64,000 nt of DNA from Flavobacterium cupreum (GCF_003996965.1 NZ_QWDM01000020.1:51564-115563), one strand, 5' to 3'. Positions 18,228 to 27,293 are shown, numbered from the stretch's first letter. The notes: generated by a model not told the origin, from the sequence alone. A program made the numbers and translations.

Positions 18228-18757
18228 TATATTTTTAAATAATTACGTAGATCGTTAATACAGTTTCTGTTTTGTGTTTTGATAGTCCCCAATGGCATTG
18301 CCAGTTCTTCTGAAGCTTCCTGCTGGGTATATCCTTTGAAAAATAATAAATCGATGATCTCAATACATTTAGGTTTCAGCTTTTTTACAAATTCCTGAAT
18401 ACCGATGGTATCAATTTTATTGGTTAACTTATTACTGTCATCTAACAGATTTACGAAATTATCTGAAGAAAGGTTTTTTTGGCTGTTATTAAAGTTTTTG
18501 GATCTCAGCTTGTCTATCGATGTATTCCTTGCTATATTAAGGATCCAGGTGTAAAATCGGCCTTTACTTTCGTTATAAGAATCTATGTTTTTCCAGATTT
18601 TGACAAAAACTTCCTGCAAAACATCTTCGGCTTCTTCGCGGTTTTTTATTAAAACGTTAATAACCGAAAACAAACTTTTCGAATACATATCATACAAGTG
18701 GGTAAAAGCTCTTTCGTCTTTCTTGTAAATTAAAACTAATAATTCTTCTTGACTCAT
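18227..18757 (-). CDS. ECF RNA polymerase sigma factor
   Basis: The 176-residue protein shows region 2 (FTHLYDMYSKSLFSVINVL, EEAEDVLQEVFVKIWKN, GRFYTWILNIARNTSIDKL) and region 4 (IDLLFFKGYTQQEASEELA, PLGTIKTQNRNCINDLR). It belongs to the group of ECF factors paired with RskA-type anti-sigma proteins. It is encoded immediately upstream of its partner and shares one base with it. Its regulon cannot be told from the window. An AT-rich kilobase follows upstream and holds a pseudogene. Confidence 0.93.
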   Translation of the reverse strand: MSQEELLVLIYKKDERAFTHLYDMYSKSLFSVINVLIKNREEAEDVLQEVFVKIWKNIDSYNESKGRFYTWILNIARNTSIDKLRSKNFNNSQKNLSSDNFVNLLDDSNKLTNKIDTIGIQEFVKKLKPKCIEIIDLLFFKGYTQQEASEELAMPLGTIKTQNRNCINDLRNYLKI

Positions 18758-19109
18758 AGAATGGGATTTTTAAGCTTAAACAATTTTTTTAAAACATTTT
18801 TTTTCTTACCTCAGATAAAGATAATTTATTTTTCCGGTAAAACGATATTTTTTTTAACAGTCTTAAACTTAGGAAAATAAGGGGATTTTAAAAAAAGTAA
18901 CTTTTTTTTGACTTTTTTAAAACCAAAAGCAAACCTATTACGTAAGTGCTATTATAACATAAAATGAAATGTTTAAGCTAAATAGCAAACGAAACAAATA
19001 TTCCGGCAAAATTAAATTTTTACGGTATACTGTCCGCCGATAAATTAGTTACACATCCATTTTTTAACGTAAAAATCGTAAAGTAAATCGCAGGAAAATA
19101 AGTAAGGTC
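18758..19109. other. AT-rich intergenic stretch
   Basis: This is upstream DNA of the sigma-factor gene. I see homopolymer A/T runs and no convincing ORF, RNA or promoter with both boxes. The end of the stretch leads into the decayed gene that starts near 19110. Confidence 0.4.
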
Positions 19110-19600
19110 ATGTATAAAATAAATAATTTAAAAATATTGATTGTAGGCCTGACAAGTGTTTTGGCACTGGCAACTTTCAATAAAAGGCATTTAAGGGAAG
19201 TAAGGATACACGACAGACCAGTTTCAGTTCTTTCATCTGATTTACATTTCATTTAATATAGATCACAAGACGATTAAATAGTTGATGCTCCCGGACTTCC
19301 AATCGAAATGGTGATAGATGTTGAAGTTGTTCAAAATGATGCTGATGCCAACGAATTAGATTTTTTGCTATTGTAAACACCGATACCGGAAATTATTGGC
19401 ACCAAGTAAAATGTAGATTTTTCGATCAAAACCGGGGAATTCAACTAGGAGAAGAATAAAAATGAATTTTAAGAAATCAGTCAGTAGAATTAGAATACAT
19501 TGTTGTGCTGCTGAATAAATAGTATAAACACGAGTCCGGAATTAGCAGGAAAATTAAATTTCACATTCGGAGCTCCCTGAGGATTAAAAGCAAATATTGC
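19110..19600 (+). pseudogene. Decayed gene for a small exported protein, several lesions
   Basis: An ATG at 19110 opens a frame with a signal-like start (MYKINNLKILIVGLTSVLA) that is stopped by TAA at 19254 and again at 19275. The same frame then resumes (VDAPGLPIEMVIDVEVVQ, NDADANELDF) and is thrown out of frame in the T run 19361-19366. Reading in the -1 frame continues sensibly (AIVNTDTGNYWHQVKCRFF, DQNRGIQLGEE) to a TAA at 19457. Further fragments (VELEYIVVLLNK, then INTSPELAGKLNFTFGAP) follow in other frames up to about 19600. The protein family is not recognised. The extent and number of lesions are my reading by eye. A strong terminator at 19644 on the same strand supports a former plus-strand gene. 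Confidence 0.5.
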
Positions 19601-19643
19601 TTAAAAGATTCAAATTTCATGGTTTGATTTGTTTGTATGGGGA

Positions 19644-19682
19644 GAAGCCTAACGTCTGATTAACGTTAGGCTTCGTTTTTTT
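19644..19682 (+). terminator. Terminator of the decayed gene
   Basis: Perfect 12-bp arms GAAGCCTAACGT / ACGTTAGGCTTC with a 7-nt loop are followed by GTTTTTTT. No intact plus-strand gene lies upstream for more than 3 kb, so it marks the end of the pseudogene. Confidence 0.85.
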
Positions 19683-19767
19683 ATTTAACTAATATTTAAT
19701 ACAAAATAAGACCACTAAAAAACAGCTGCAAAACGGTTTTTGACTAATTTTATAAAAAATTAAGACG

Positions 19768-20355
19768 ATGAAAAAAATATTATTTCTGGCTTATGGCATG
19801 TTGTTTTTATTTAGCTGCCAAAATCAAGCACAAACCAATAAAATAAAAACTCCTAAAACGGAAAAGGTTATGACAAAAGAAACTATTTACCAGTTTAAAG
19901 TAGAAGATTTATCAGGAAATCCTTTTGATTTTGCTTCTTTAAAAGGAAAAAAAGTAATGATTGTAAACACAGCTTCAAAATGTGGATTAACACCTCAATA
20001 CAAAGATCTTGAAGCCATTTACAAAGAATACAAAGACAAAGGTTTTGTAATAGTTGGTTTTCCTGCCAATAATTTTGCTTCACAGGAACCGGGTACAAAT
20101 GAAGAAATCGGTGCTTTTTGCCAGCAAAATTACGGAGTGACTTTTCCTATGATGGATAAAGTTTCCGTAAAAGGGGATGACATGTGTGAAGTATATAAAT
20201 TCTTAACTCAAAAATCCAAAAATGGTTTACAGGATTCTGAAGTGGAATGGAATTTTCAAAAATACCTAATCAACGAAAAAGGAGAATTGGTAAAAGTGAT
20301 TAAACCAAGAACGCTACCTACAGATCCTGAAGTAATCAACTGGATAAAAAGCTAA
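19768..20355 (+). CDS. Glutathione peroxidase family lipoprotein
   Basis: The 195-residue protein has a lipobox (FLFSC, Cys at 16-17), then a GPx fold: NTASKCGLTPQY with the peroxidatic Cys72 (Cys, not Sec), the Gln-containing GFPANNFASQEPG, and the Trp/Asn motif EVEWNFQKYLI. A second Cys in AFCQQNYGVTFP may be the resolving residue. Cys-type bacterial GPx proteins usually take electrons from thioredoxin and reduce hydrogen peroxide or lipid peroxides. Lipid anchoring would put this one in the periplasm or at the outer membrane, where its reductant is unclear. Confidence 0.93.
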   Translation: MKKILFLAYGMLFLFSCQNQAQTNKIKTPKTEKVMTKETIYQFKVEDLSGNPFDFASLKGKKVMIVNTASKCGLTPQYKDLEAIYKEYKDKGFVIVGFPANNFASQEPGTNEEIGAFCQQNYGVTFPMMDKVSVKGDDMCEVYKFLTQKSKNGLQDSEVEWNFQKYLINEKGELVKVIKPRTLPTDPEVINWIKS

Positions 20356-20376
20356 TAAAACAAAGCTGTTTTAATC

Positions 20377-20419
20377 AAAAAATCCACAATTTGTAGCGAT
20401 ACAGGTTTGTGGATTTTTT
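20377..20419. terminator. Terminator after the glutathione peroxidase gene
   Basis: The 13-bp arms AAAAAATCCACAA and TTGTGGATTTTTT have a 17-nt loop. The stem is flanked by A on one side and T on the other, so it can serve both strands. Confidence 0.75.
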
Positions 20420-20493
20420 GTTGCTATACTCTCCATACAGTTTTGTAGCACAGTCCGGCATTTCTGGGAACGACACAATGGTCCACATTACTT

Positions 20494-20534
20494 TGTTTTG
20501 CGTTCCTTGCGTAAATCCCTGCGTCCTTTGCGGT
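20494..20534. repeat. Low-complexity CTTTGCG-type intergenic repeat
   Basis: The stretch contains three near copies of a pattern like TTGCGTTCCTTGCGTAAATC / CTGCGTCCTTTGCGGT. Sequences of this kind are scattered between genes in many Flavobacterium genomes (my recollection). No coding or structural role is visible. Confidence 0.4.
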
Positions 20535-20550
20535 AAAATTCGTGCGCAAT

Positions 20551-21048
20551 CTACTTCAAAATCAACTGCATAAAAACCAAATCAAGCCAGTGATCGAATT
20601 TGTATCCCACTTCGCGAATCGTTCCTGTGGCGACAAAACCAAATCTTTCGTGAAAAGCAATGCTTCCGGCATTCTCAGCGTCGATGGCGCCAATCATGAC
20701 ATGATAACCCTGTTCTTTTGCCAGACGAATAAGTTCGGTGAGTAATTGAGAGCCAATTCCTTTTCCAATCACATGATCCACTACATAAACAGAATGTTCA
20801 ACGGTATATTGATACCCAATTTTCTCCCTAAATTGTCCGTAGCTCCCAAAACCAACAACTTCACCGTTTAAGTCAGCTACAACAACGGGTAAGTTTTTAG
20901 CTTTTTTATCTTCAAACCATTTTGTCTGGACTTCAAGGGTCTGAATATCATAACTATAATTTGCGGTGGTGTGCAGAATAGAATGATTTACGATAGCAAG
21001 AATTTTTTCCAAATCGTTTGTGGTGGCTGGTCTGAGCGTGATGTCCAT
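20551..21048 (-). CDS. GNAT N-acetyltransferase, phosphinothricin/methionine-sulfone type
   Basis: The 165-residue single-domain GNAT protein carries the acetyl-CoA loop VIGKGIGSQLLTELI (about residues 92-106), the strand VEHSVYVVDH before it, and the C-terminal HERFGFVATGTIREVGYKF typical of the PAT/YwnH/MddA group. These enzymes acetylate phosphinothricin, methionine sulfone or sulfoximine; the natural substrate here is unknown. It ends 20 bp after a noncoding repeat and starts 24 bp downstream of a thioredoxin-fold gene on the same strand. Confidence 0.88.
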   Translation of the reverse strand: MDITLRPATTNDLEKILAIVNHSILHTTANYSYDIQTLEVQTKWFEDKKAKNLPVVVADLNGEVVGFGSYGQFREKIGYQYTVEHSVYVVDHVIGKGIGSQLLTELIRLAKEQGYHVMIGAIDAENAGSIAFHERFGFVATGTIREVGYKFDHWLDLVFMQLILK

Positions 21049-21072
21049 GATTGTTTTTTGATTTTTTTAATG

Positions 21073-22248
21073 TTATTTAGAAAGTAATTCTGCTAATAAG
21101 ACGTCAACATCCTTGGTATTCCAGGTCATTTCGGTGCAGATTACCTTTGCCTTTTCGGCATATTTCAGCGCTGATTTTTTATCTTTTATTTTAGTATAAA
21201 GCCGGGCTGTAAGTAAATTACCATCATACGAATCGTTTAATTCCAGGGAATGTTTTGCCCAGAAAATAGATTTTTTCAAAGCATCCGTGTCGGCTATATG
21301 CTTCAGATAGGTTTGTCCAATGTCTTTTAGGAAGCTGGCTTCATTCCAAACCAGTTTCTGAGTGTCTTCAAGCGTTACTTTTTTGTAAAATTGCCATTTT
21401 TCGGTTCTTTCGGCTAATGTCAGATCAAATTTAAAAACCATGGAATCCGTTTTCTGCAATCGGATCGATTTCGCAATTTCCCTTTGTTTATAATAGTTAA
21501 CGGTATCTAAGTTATCTGCCAAAGGACGAAGCAATTCACTTACGATACTTTCCACTTTGCGGTCTACACGATTTTGCGAAGCTACGGCAGCAAATTCTTT
21601 CTGATGTTTTAAAACATATTGAAATTCCCTCGAATTAATATCCGTTACACCATTTGCAATCGAACGCCAGTTGGTTTCACTGATTAATTGCTCATCCGAC
21701 TGGGTATTCAGGTAAAGATGCGTAGCCGGCGATAAATCGGTTCTGTCCCTTCCTTTTTTTAAAGTATTGAGGTAAGCATAGAATTTTGTCGAATTAGCCG
21801 GATCAGCCAGAAATTCTTTTTCCAGATAAGGCAGCTGCATTTTTGGATTCAAAGCATAATTCGCCTCTGTCAGAAACGCTGCTGTTTTCATTTCACCTTT
21901 TAGCGCATACAGCAATGTTTCATTAGCATCTAAAAATAAAAAAGTAGGGAGCGATTTGGTATTGAATTTATCTTTGAGTGTTTTACCTTCTTCCTTTTCA
22001 ATATTTTTCCAGAGGCAGACATAGTTTTTTTTAAGGAAATCCAGTACTGCAGGATTACTAAAAACTTCCTTTTTCATCTGATTGCAATGCGGACACCAAT
22101 CGGCATAGAGCATTACAAAAAGGGGTTTGCTGGTGACTCTGGCCGTTTCTAAAGCGGTTATATAAGGCGTATCATCAGGAACAAACTGATTTTGTGAGTG
22201 TACGGTTTGTATCGAAATGAAAAATAAAAACAGGTAGAGGAAACGCAT
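21073..22248 (-). CDS. Exported thioredoxin-fold protein with C-terminal helical repeats
   Basis: The 391-residue protein has a signal peptide (residues 1-19, VHSQ), a thioredoxin domain (about 25-130) with the active site W51-C52-P-H-C55, and a long helical C-terminus with TPR-like repeats (AKHSLELNDSYDGNLLTA, KSALKYAEKAKVIC). It probably acts in the periplasm as a disulfide reductase or oxidase. TATATTTG on the minus strand at 22289-22282 is a plausible -7 box. It may be co-transcribed with the acetyltransferase 24 bp downstream. Confidence 0.85.
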   Translation of the reverse strand: MRFLYLFLFFISIQTVHSQNQFVPDDTPYITALETARVTSKPLFVMLYADWCPHCNQMKKEVFSNPAVLDFLKKNYVCLWKNIEKEEGKTLKDKFNTKSLPTFLFLDANETLLYALKGEMKTAAFLTEANYALNPKMQLPYLEKEFLADPANSTKFYAYLNTLKKGRDRTDLSPATHLYLNTQSDEQLISETNWRSIANGVTDINSREFQYVLKHQKEFAAVASQNRVDRKVESIVSELLRPLADNLDTVNYYKQREIAKSIRLQKTDSMVFKFDLTLAERTEKWQFYKKVTLEDTQKLVWNEASFLKDIGQTYLKHIADTDALKKSIFWAKHSLELNDSYDGNLLTARLYTKIKDKKSALKYAEKAKVICTEMTWNTKDVDVLLAELLSK

Positions 22249-22354
22249 TAGAAGTTTATTTTATTCAAAAAAAAGCTTTTACAAATATATCTCCTTTTTC
22301 TAAAATTTGACTTAATATCTCACCATTTATAAGTTAAATCAATATTGAAGTTTG

Positions 22355-22362
22355 TAACTTTG
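22355..22362 (+). promoter_or_regulatory. Possible -7 promoter box of menD
   Basis: TAACTTTG matches TAnnTTTG and lies 50 bp before the menD ATG. No TTTG is found at the right distance upstream, so the assignment is weak. Confidence 0.35.
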
Positions 22363-22411
22363 TAGTATTAGAAAATTTTTCGATTTTCTGGAATAAAAAT
22401 ACGTCATAAGA

Positions 22412-24073
22412 ATGATTTACCCCAAAATACCGCTTGCTCAGAGCATTATCGAAATTTGTTTAGCAAAAGGAATCACTACTATCATAATTTCTCCCGGATC
22501 CAGAAACGCACCCTTAACAATTGGGTTTGCCCAAAATGATAATTTTAAATGTTACAGCATTGCCGACGAGCGCTGTGCTGCTTTTTTTGCGCTGGGAATT
22601 GCCCAGCAGACCCAGCAGCCAACAGCAGTGGTTTGTACTTCCGGATCAGCGTTGTTAAATTATTATCCGGCTGTTGCAGAAGCATTTTACAGTCAGATTC
22701 CGTTAGTTATTATTTCTGCAGACCGTCCGCAAAACAAAATCGATATTGGAGACGGACAAACGATTCGTCAGCAGAATGTTTATGAAAATCATTCCGTTTT
22801 CAATGCCAATTTAACCGAAGAAGCTTCAGTTGAAAATGACCTGAAAATCAATAAGGCAATTGAAACCGCTATCCTTAAAAAAGGCCCTGTACATATTAAT
22901 GCACCTTTTGAAGAGCCTTTATATGAAATAGTAGAAACACTTTCTGTACATTCAAAAATTACAAATGCAGAACCTGCGCTGGAAATAAAAACTATAGAAA
23001 ACAGCGAAGAAATTGTTTCCCTCTGGAATTCGGCCAAACGAAAATTAATTATGGTGGGTGTAAATGACGCCAATGCAATTGATGATGAAATCACAGAAGT
23101 GCTGGCAAAAGACCCGTCTGTAGTGGTGTTGACTGAGACGACTTCAAACCTGCATCATCCTGCTTTTATCAATAGTATCGATACTTTAATTACCCCTTTT
23201 GAAGAAGCTGATTTTAAGGATTTTCAACCTGAAATTTTAGTAACTTTCGGTGGAATGATTGTTTCCAAACGAATCAAGGCATTTTTACGAAAATACAAAC
23301 CAAAATACCATTGGCATATTGACACTTTGAGGGCTTATGATACTTTTAATGCGCTGTCCAGTCATTTTGTAATGCAGCCGAATGACTTTTTTAAAGATTT
23401 ATTTTCGAAGGCTGGTATTACAGAAAGCGATTATTTTGTGAATACTAAAAATAGCTACGATTTACGAAAAATAAGAAGAAAAGAATATCTCGATAAAATT
23501 CCGTTTTCTGACTTTAAGGTTTTCGAAAAAGTAATTGAAGCTTTGCCCAAAAACAGTCAGCTGCAGATTAGCAACAGTTCAGCCATCCGTTATGCGCAAT
23601 TGATTCATATAGATCCATCGATTGAAGTTTTTTGCAACAGAGGAACGAGCGGAATTGACGGAAGTACATCAACAGCTATCGGCGCTGCAGTCGGAAGCGG
23701 AAAACAAAACGTCTTTATCACCGGTGATATTAGTTTTTTATACGACAGCAACGCTTTATGGAATTCTTATATTCCTCAGAATTTCAAAATTATCCTAATT
23801 AATAATGGAGGTGGCGGAATTTTCAGGATTTTGCCTGGACACGAAGAAAAACCGGTTTTCAATACGTATTTTGAAACTTCACATCATTTAACAGCAGAAC
23901 ACCTGGCTAAAATGTATAAGTTGAATTACTTCACGGCTACTGACGAGGATTCTTTAGTCAAAAACATAGAATCGCTTTATGAAGCAAATGACGCTCCGTG
24001 CATTCTGGAAGTATTTACGCCTACTTTTGAAAACGATGTTATTTTAAAACAATATTTTAAGGAGTTAGTTTAA
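22412..24073 (+). CDS. menD: MenD, SEPHCHC synthase of menaquinone biosynthesis
   Basis: The 553-residue ThDP enzyme starts at ATG 22412 (MIYPKIPLAQSIIEICLAKG). It shows ISPGSRNAPLTIGF near residue 26, the ThDP-binding motif GDISFLYDSNALW, and NNGGGGIFRILPG. MenD condenses 2-oxoglutarate with isochorismate to give SEPHCHC, the first committed step to menaquinone. Length and motifs match the family throughout. It is separated from menB, menA and menC by other genes, but all lie within 10 kb on the plus strand. Confidence 0.97.
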   Translation: MIYPKIPLAQSIIEICLAKGITTIIISPGSRNAPLTIGFAQNDNFKCYSIADERCAAFFALGIAQQTQQPTAVVCTSGSALLNYYPAVAEAFYSQIPLVIISADRPQNKIDIGDGQTIRQQNVYENHSVFNANLTEEASVENDLKINKAIETAILKKGPVHINAPFEEPLYEIVETLSVHSKITNAEPALEIKTIENSEEIVSLWNSAKRKLIMVGVNDANAIDDEITEVLAKDPSVVVLTETTSNLHHPAFINSIDTLITPFEEADFKDFQPEILVTFGGMIVSKRIKAFLRKYKPKYHWHIDTLRAYDTFNALSSHFVMQPNDFFKDLFSKAGITESDYFVNTKNSYDLRKIRRKEYLDKIPFSDFKVFEKVIEALPKNSQLQISNSSAIRYAQLIHIDPSIEVFCNRGTSGIDGSTSTAIGAAVGSGKQNVFITGDISFLYDSNALWNSYIPQNFKIILINNGGGGIFRILPGHEEKPVFNTYFETSHHLTAEHLAKMYKLNYFTATDEDSLVKNIESLYEANDAPCILEVFTPTFENDVILKQYFKELV

Positions 24074-24081
24074 TCTTAAAT

Positions 24082-24107
24082 AAAAAGCATCAATAATGAT
24101 GCTTTTT
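24082..24107. terminator. Bidirectional terminator between menD and the M28 peptidase
   Basis: The 11-bp arms AAAAAGCATCA / TGATGCTTTTT with a 4-nt loop lie between convergent genes and have A and T tracts on both sides. Confidence 0.85.
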
Positions 24108-24126
24108 ATTTTGAATCCCCATTCGT

Positions 24127-25476
24127 TTATTTAATTGGTACGGGAAAAACCGGTAAACTGGCATGCCCCAAGGCATCCACAGCCTGCACCGCAAAGAAAT
24201 AATTGTCTTTAGAGTACGGTATTTCGGCTTTAGTTTCTTTTACAAAAAAAGTTTTTTCCCAGTGAGAAGAAGAAGTCTCTCTCATTAGAATCTGGTAACC
24301 GTATGGTGCTTTACCTTCCGGCGCGCTCCACGCTAATGTGGAAGAATTAGAAAGTTCTTTTACTTCAATCCCTAAGTTTAAAGGCGCTTTTGGCGACCAG
24401 GCTAGATTGGCCAGGACGGCTAAGTTGGCACAAGTGTTTTTTCGCAGATATTCAAAATCCATAAACTCGGCAAGATCACCATACTGAATACCATTTTCGG
24501 TTCTTAAATCCTGGTGCTGGTGGTTGAAATTTTCATTCATTTCGCAAAAACGAACGGCTGTAAATCCATTTTGACTAAACGGTGTGTGATCTCCGCCACG
24601 TAAAAAACGATCGTTTCTGTACACTAATTTTACTTTTAACTGGTCAACATATTGCTCCGTAACTGTTTTGATATAGCGTGCCAGTAATCGTGAAGGGCTG
24701 TCGTTATCACGGCTTGTCGCTTTACGCATCTTAGCTTCTTCTTCAGTTTCTAAAAACGGAATCGTTTCGCTAAAAACCCTGATTTGTGTATTGTCTCTTA
24801 CATTAGTGCCACTGGACAAACTATTTCCAATCATATCATTATTCAGCATGGCCACGATATTCCAGTTGGATGCTTTGGCTAATTCTGCTAGATGACGCGC
24901 TCCGTAAAGCCCCTGCTCTTCGCCCGTTACGGCTACAAAAATTATGGTGACGGGAAATGACCTTTTACTCATTATTTTAGCCAATTCCATGACAGCCGCA
25001 ACACCGGATCCGTCGTCATTGGCGCCCGGAGCCTCCGATTTTACATTCATTACGTCAGAAACTCTTGAGTCCAGGTGCCCACTGATGATGAGAACACGGT
25101 TATCGGCCGGATCGGTTCCTTTTAAAGTCGCCATAACATTGCCAAGCTGACTGTCTTTGATAATTCGTTTTCCATCTGCTTTCACTTCAAAATAATCAAT
25201 TGCAGCCGTTAATCTTCCGTCAGATTCCAGTGCAAACCTGTCAAACTCAGATTTTACCCATTGTTGTGCGGCGCCAATGCCTTTGGTCTTGCTTTTGGTA
25301 TCGCTAAGGGTATGCCTGGTGCCAAAAGAAACTAATTTATGGATCGTAGCTTCCAGGTTTTCGGCCTTGATTTCGCCGATCATTTTTTTTATTTCGGGAT
25401 CCCCGGCAACTTGCGAACTAGTACTATGAGTAAAAAACAAAAAGGTAAAAATGGAGTAGAAAATGGTCTTTTTCAT
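24127..25476 (-). CDS. Exported M28 family metallopeptidase
   Basis: The 449-residue protein has a signal peptide (residues 1-22) and an M28 domain with zinc ligands H134 and D136 (SGHLDSR), the bridging D154 (GANDDGSG), the catalytic Glu in TGEEQGL (186-187) and a final His in GGDHTPFSQNG. The C-terminus (about 370-449; LGIEVKELSNSSTLAWSAP) is a fibronectin III-like strand domain. M28 aminopeptidases release N-terminal amino acids from peptides outside the cytoplasm. It is transcribed against the men genes and has no obvious link to them. Confidence 0.93.
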   Translation of the reverse strand: MKKTIFYSIFTFLFFTHSTSSQVAGDPEIKKMIGEIKAENLEATIHKLVSFGTRHTLSDTKSKTKGIGAAQQWVKSEFDRFALESDGRLTAAIDYFEVKADGKRIIKDSQLGNVMATLKGTDPADNRVLIISGHLDSRVSDVMNVKSEAPGANDDGSGVAAVMELAKIMSKRSFPVTIIFVAVTGEEQGLYGARHLAELAKASNWNIVAMLNNDMIGNSLSSGTNVRDNTQIRVFSETIPFLETEEEAKMRKATSRDNDSPSRLLARYIKTVTEQYVDQLKVKLVYRNDRFLRGGDHTPFSQNGFTAVRFCEMNENFNHQHQDLRTENGIQYGDLAEFMDFEYLRKNTCANLAVLANLAWSPKAPLNLGIEVKELSNSSTLAWSAPEGKAPYGYQILMRETSSSHWEKTFFVKETKAEIPYSKDNYFFAVQAVDALGHASLPVFPVPIK

Positions 25477-25591
25477 TGATTTTGGATTAATTACAGGTTC
25501 TCAAATTTAATTAAAATGACTACACTAAGGTAAGATGTGCCTGTCTTTTTTTAATTAGAAACATTTTTAGGATTACCATTTTCAAACTTCG

Positions 25592-25599
25592 TACCTTTG
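25592..25599 (+). promoter_or_regulatory. Possible -7 box of the CvfB-like gene
   Basis: TACCTTTG matches TAnnTTTG and lies 43 bp before the chosen ATG at 25643. A matching -33 box is not seen. Confidence 0.35.
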
Positions 25600-25642
25600 C
25601 CGCTTAGAAACTTAGTTGCTTACCAACTTAGAACCTTATAAT

Positions 25643-26503
25643 ATGATTGAAATAGGAAAATACAATACGCTTACCATATTACGTGATACCAAAGTGGGTT
25701 TGTTTTTAGGGAATCCTGAAAAAGATCCCGAAGGAATTCACGATATTTTATTACCCAATAAATACGTTCCCCATGAATTTGAGATAGGCGAGGAGCTTAT
25801 CGTTTTTGTTTATTTAGACCACGAACAGCGTCCGGTTGCGACAACGCTGGAACCTTATATATTACTGAATGAATTTGCTTTGTTAAGAGTGAATTACATT
25901 AATCAGGTCGGTGCTTTTATGGACTGGGGAATGGAAAAAGACATTCTGGTTCCGTTTAAAGAACAGGCACGCCCTATGGAAAAAGGAAAACGTTATCTCG
26001 TTTACCTTTATATGGACGAAAAAACAAATCGTCTGGTAGCTTCAAGCAAAACCAATCAGTTTTTGAATAATGATACCTTAACTGTCGAAAAAGGCGAGGA
26101 AGTCGATTTAATCGTTTCGCATATTACCGAAATCGGAATCAATGTGATTATCAACGAGAGACACAAAGGATTGCTGTACAAAGACGAAGTATACGATGAC
26201 GCCATACGAACAGGCGACCGAATGACAGGTTACATAAAAAATATCCGCCCGGACAACAAAATCGATGTTGCCTTGCAGGTACAGGGATATCAGAGCATTG
26301 AACCAAATGCAGAGAAAATTTTATATGAATTAAGAGCCAATCGTGGTTTTTTACGCCTAACTGATAATTCTCACCCTGAGGACATCAAAACGGTACTGAA
26401 AATGAGTAAAAAGACGTTCAAAAAAGCAATTGGTGCCTTGTACAAAGAAAAGCTCATCGAAATCAAAGAAGACGGAATTTATCTGGTAAAAGACGAAAAT
26501 TAA
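25643..26503 (+). CDS. CvfB-like S1 RNA-binding protein
   Basis: The start is the ATG at 25643 (MIEIGKYNTL); the frame from 25616 opens with TTG. The 286-residue protein consists of S1-type OB folds in tandem (GLFLGNPEKDPEGIHDILLP; VGAFMDWGMEKDILVPFKEQ; IGINVIINERHKGLLYKDEV) followed by a winged-helix-like C-terminus (RGFLRLTDNSHPEDIKTVL, MSKKTFKKAIGALYKEKLI). This is the CvfB/YitL architecture; in Staphylococcus CvfB binds RNA and affects virulence gene expression. An RNA-binding regulatory role is expected here too, but no target is visible. Confidence 0.9.
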   Translation: MIEIGKYNTLTILRDTKVGLFLGNPEKDPEGIHDILLPNKYVPHEFEIGEELIVFVYLDHEQRPVATTLEPYILLNEFALLRVNYINQVGAFMDWGMEKDILVPFKEQARPMEKGKRYLVYLYMDEKTNRLVASSKTNQFLNNDTLTVEKGEEVDLIVSHITEIGINVIINERHKGLLYKDEVYDDAIRTGDRMTGYIKNIRPDNKIDVALQVQGYQSIEPNAEKILYELRANRGFLRLTDNSHPEDIKTVLKMSKKTFKKAIGALYKEKLIEIKEDGIYLVKDEN

Positions 26504-26559
26504 GGTTTTCCTTAAATCCCAATATTTAAATTACAAATTACAACAACAGGCAGCATTGG

Positions 26560-26590
26560 AATTTGGAATTTAAAACTTTGGAATTTACCA
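26560..26590. repeat. Dispersed repeat TTGGAATTTGGAATTTAAAA, copy 1
   Basis: TTGGAATTTGGAATTTAAAA followed by a third TTTGGAATTT occurs here and again at about 57172-57203 with only small changes. It is intergenic in both places. Sequences like this are repeated in Flavobacterium genomes (my recollection). Confidence 0.55.
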
Positions 26591-26601
26591 TAAACATAAC
26601 A

Positions 26602-26637
26602 AGAAAGGCTACTCATAACAAGTAGCCTTTCTCTTTT
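26602..26637 (+). terminator. Terminator downstream of the CvfB-like gene
   Basis: The perfect 12-bp arms AGAAAGGCTACT / AGTAGCCTTTCT with a 7-nt loop are followed by CTTTTTATT, about 100 bp after the stop codon. Confidence 0.8.
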
Positions 26638-27293
26638 TATTCTAGTTTTAAAAAAAATTGTAATTAAAAAAAAACAGAAATAAAATAATTCGAATCCATT
26701 AAAAAAGTAACAGCTTTAAAAATTTTAGAAATTACTCCTTTATATGGGTATGTCTTTAAACAGTTGTTACATTCATATTAAAAGCAAAAATTCAATTTCA
26801 CGGCAGATCCGTTGGTTGTATAGAATAACTTATAGAAAGTAGTTGATTAGCTTTTTTCATTTTCGTTTTTCAGTCTTTTGCTAATTACAGACATTTCCAG
26901 CTTTTAACCGTAGGTGTTACTATATCCTCTTTGAAGTTTTTACAAACGCATAAACCATTTGCTCATTATTTAAGGGCTTACTAATAAAAACCATCAAAAA
27001 ATAAGCGACAATTTTTTTAAATTTTCTCAAAAAAAGTCATTTTTTAGGTTAATAAATCAGTGAAAGAAAATCAATCATAAATCAATAAAATAAATTGTAT
27101 CTCATTGATTTCTAGTGTGTAAAATTACTTATTTTTTTTGAATACAAATGTTAAATAATGTTATTTTTTGTAAGTAAATACTAATTGTTAACATTGGGAG
27201 TAATTTTCGTGCAGACTAAAAGGAAATAGAGTAGGTAAAAATATAAAAATGCTTTATTTTTACACTATAATTATTAAAACTAAACAAATAGAA

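Larger units (their letters stand above)
26504..27293. other. 790-bp gene-free region upstream of menB
   Basis: This is the longest gene-free stretch of the core region. It holds a dispersed repeat (about 26560-26590), a terminator (26602-26637) and strongly AT-rich DNA. No frame with coding character over 40 codons is seen on either strand. No riboswitch fold is recognised. The menB promoter is probably in the last 120 bp, but no clean TTTG/TAnnTTTG pair is found. Confidence 0.5.

Noticed and set aside
19064..19252. 62-codon minus-strand frame over the decayed gene
   Set aside because: It is antisense to the pseudogene, lacks a coherent protein pattern, and the terminator at 19644 points to the plus strand.
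26720..26860. Short ORF (about 32 codons) upstream of menB
   Set aside because: It is too short, without protein-like pattern, and lies in strongly AT-rich DNA.
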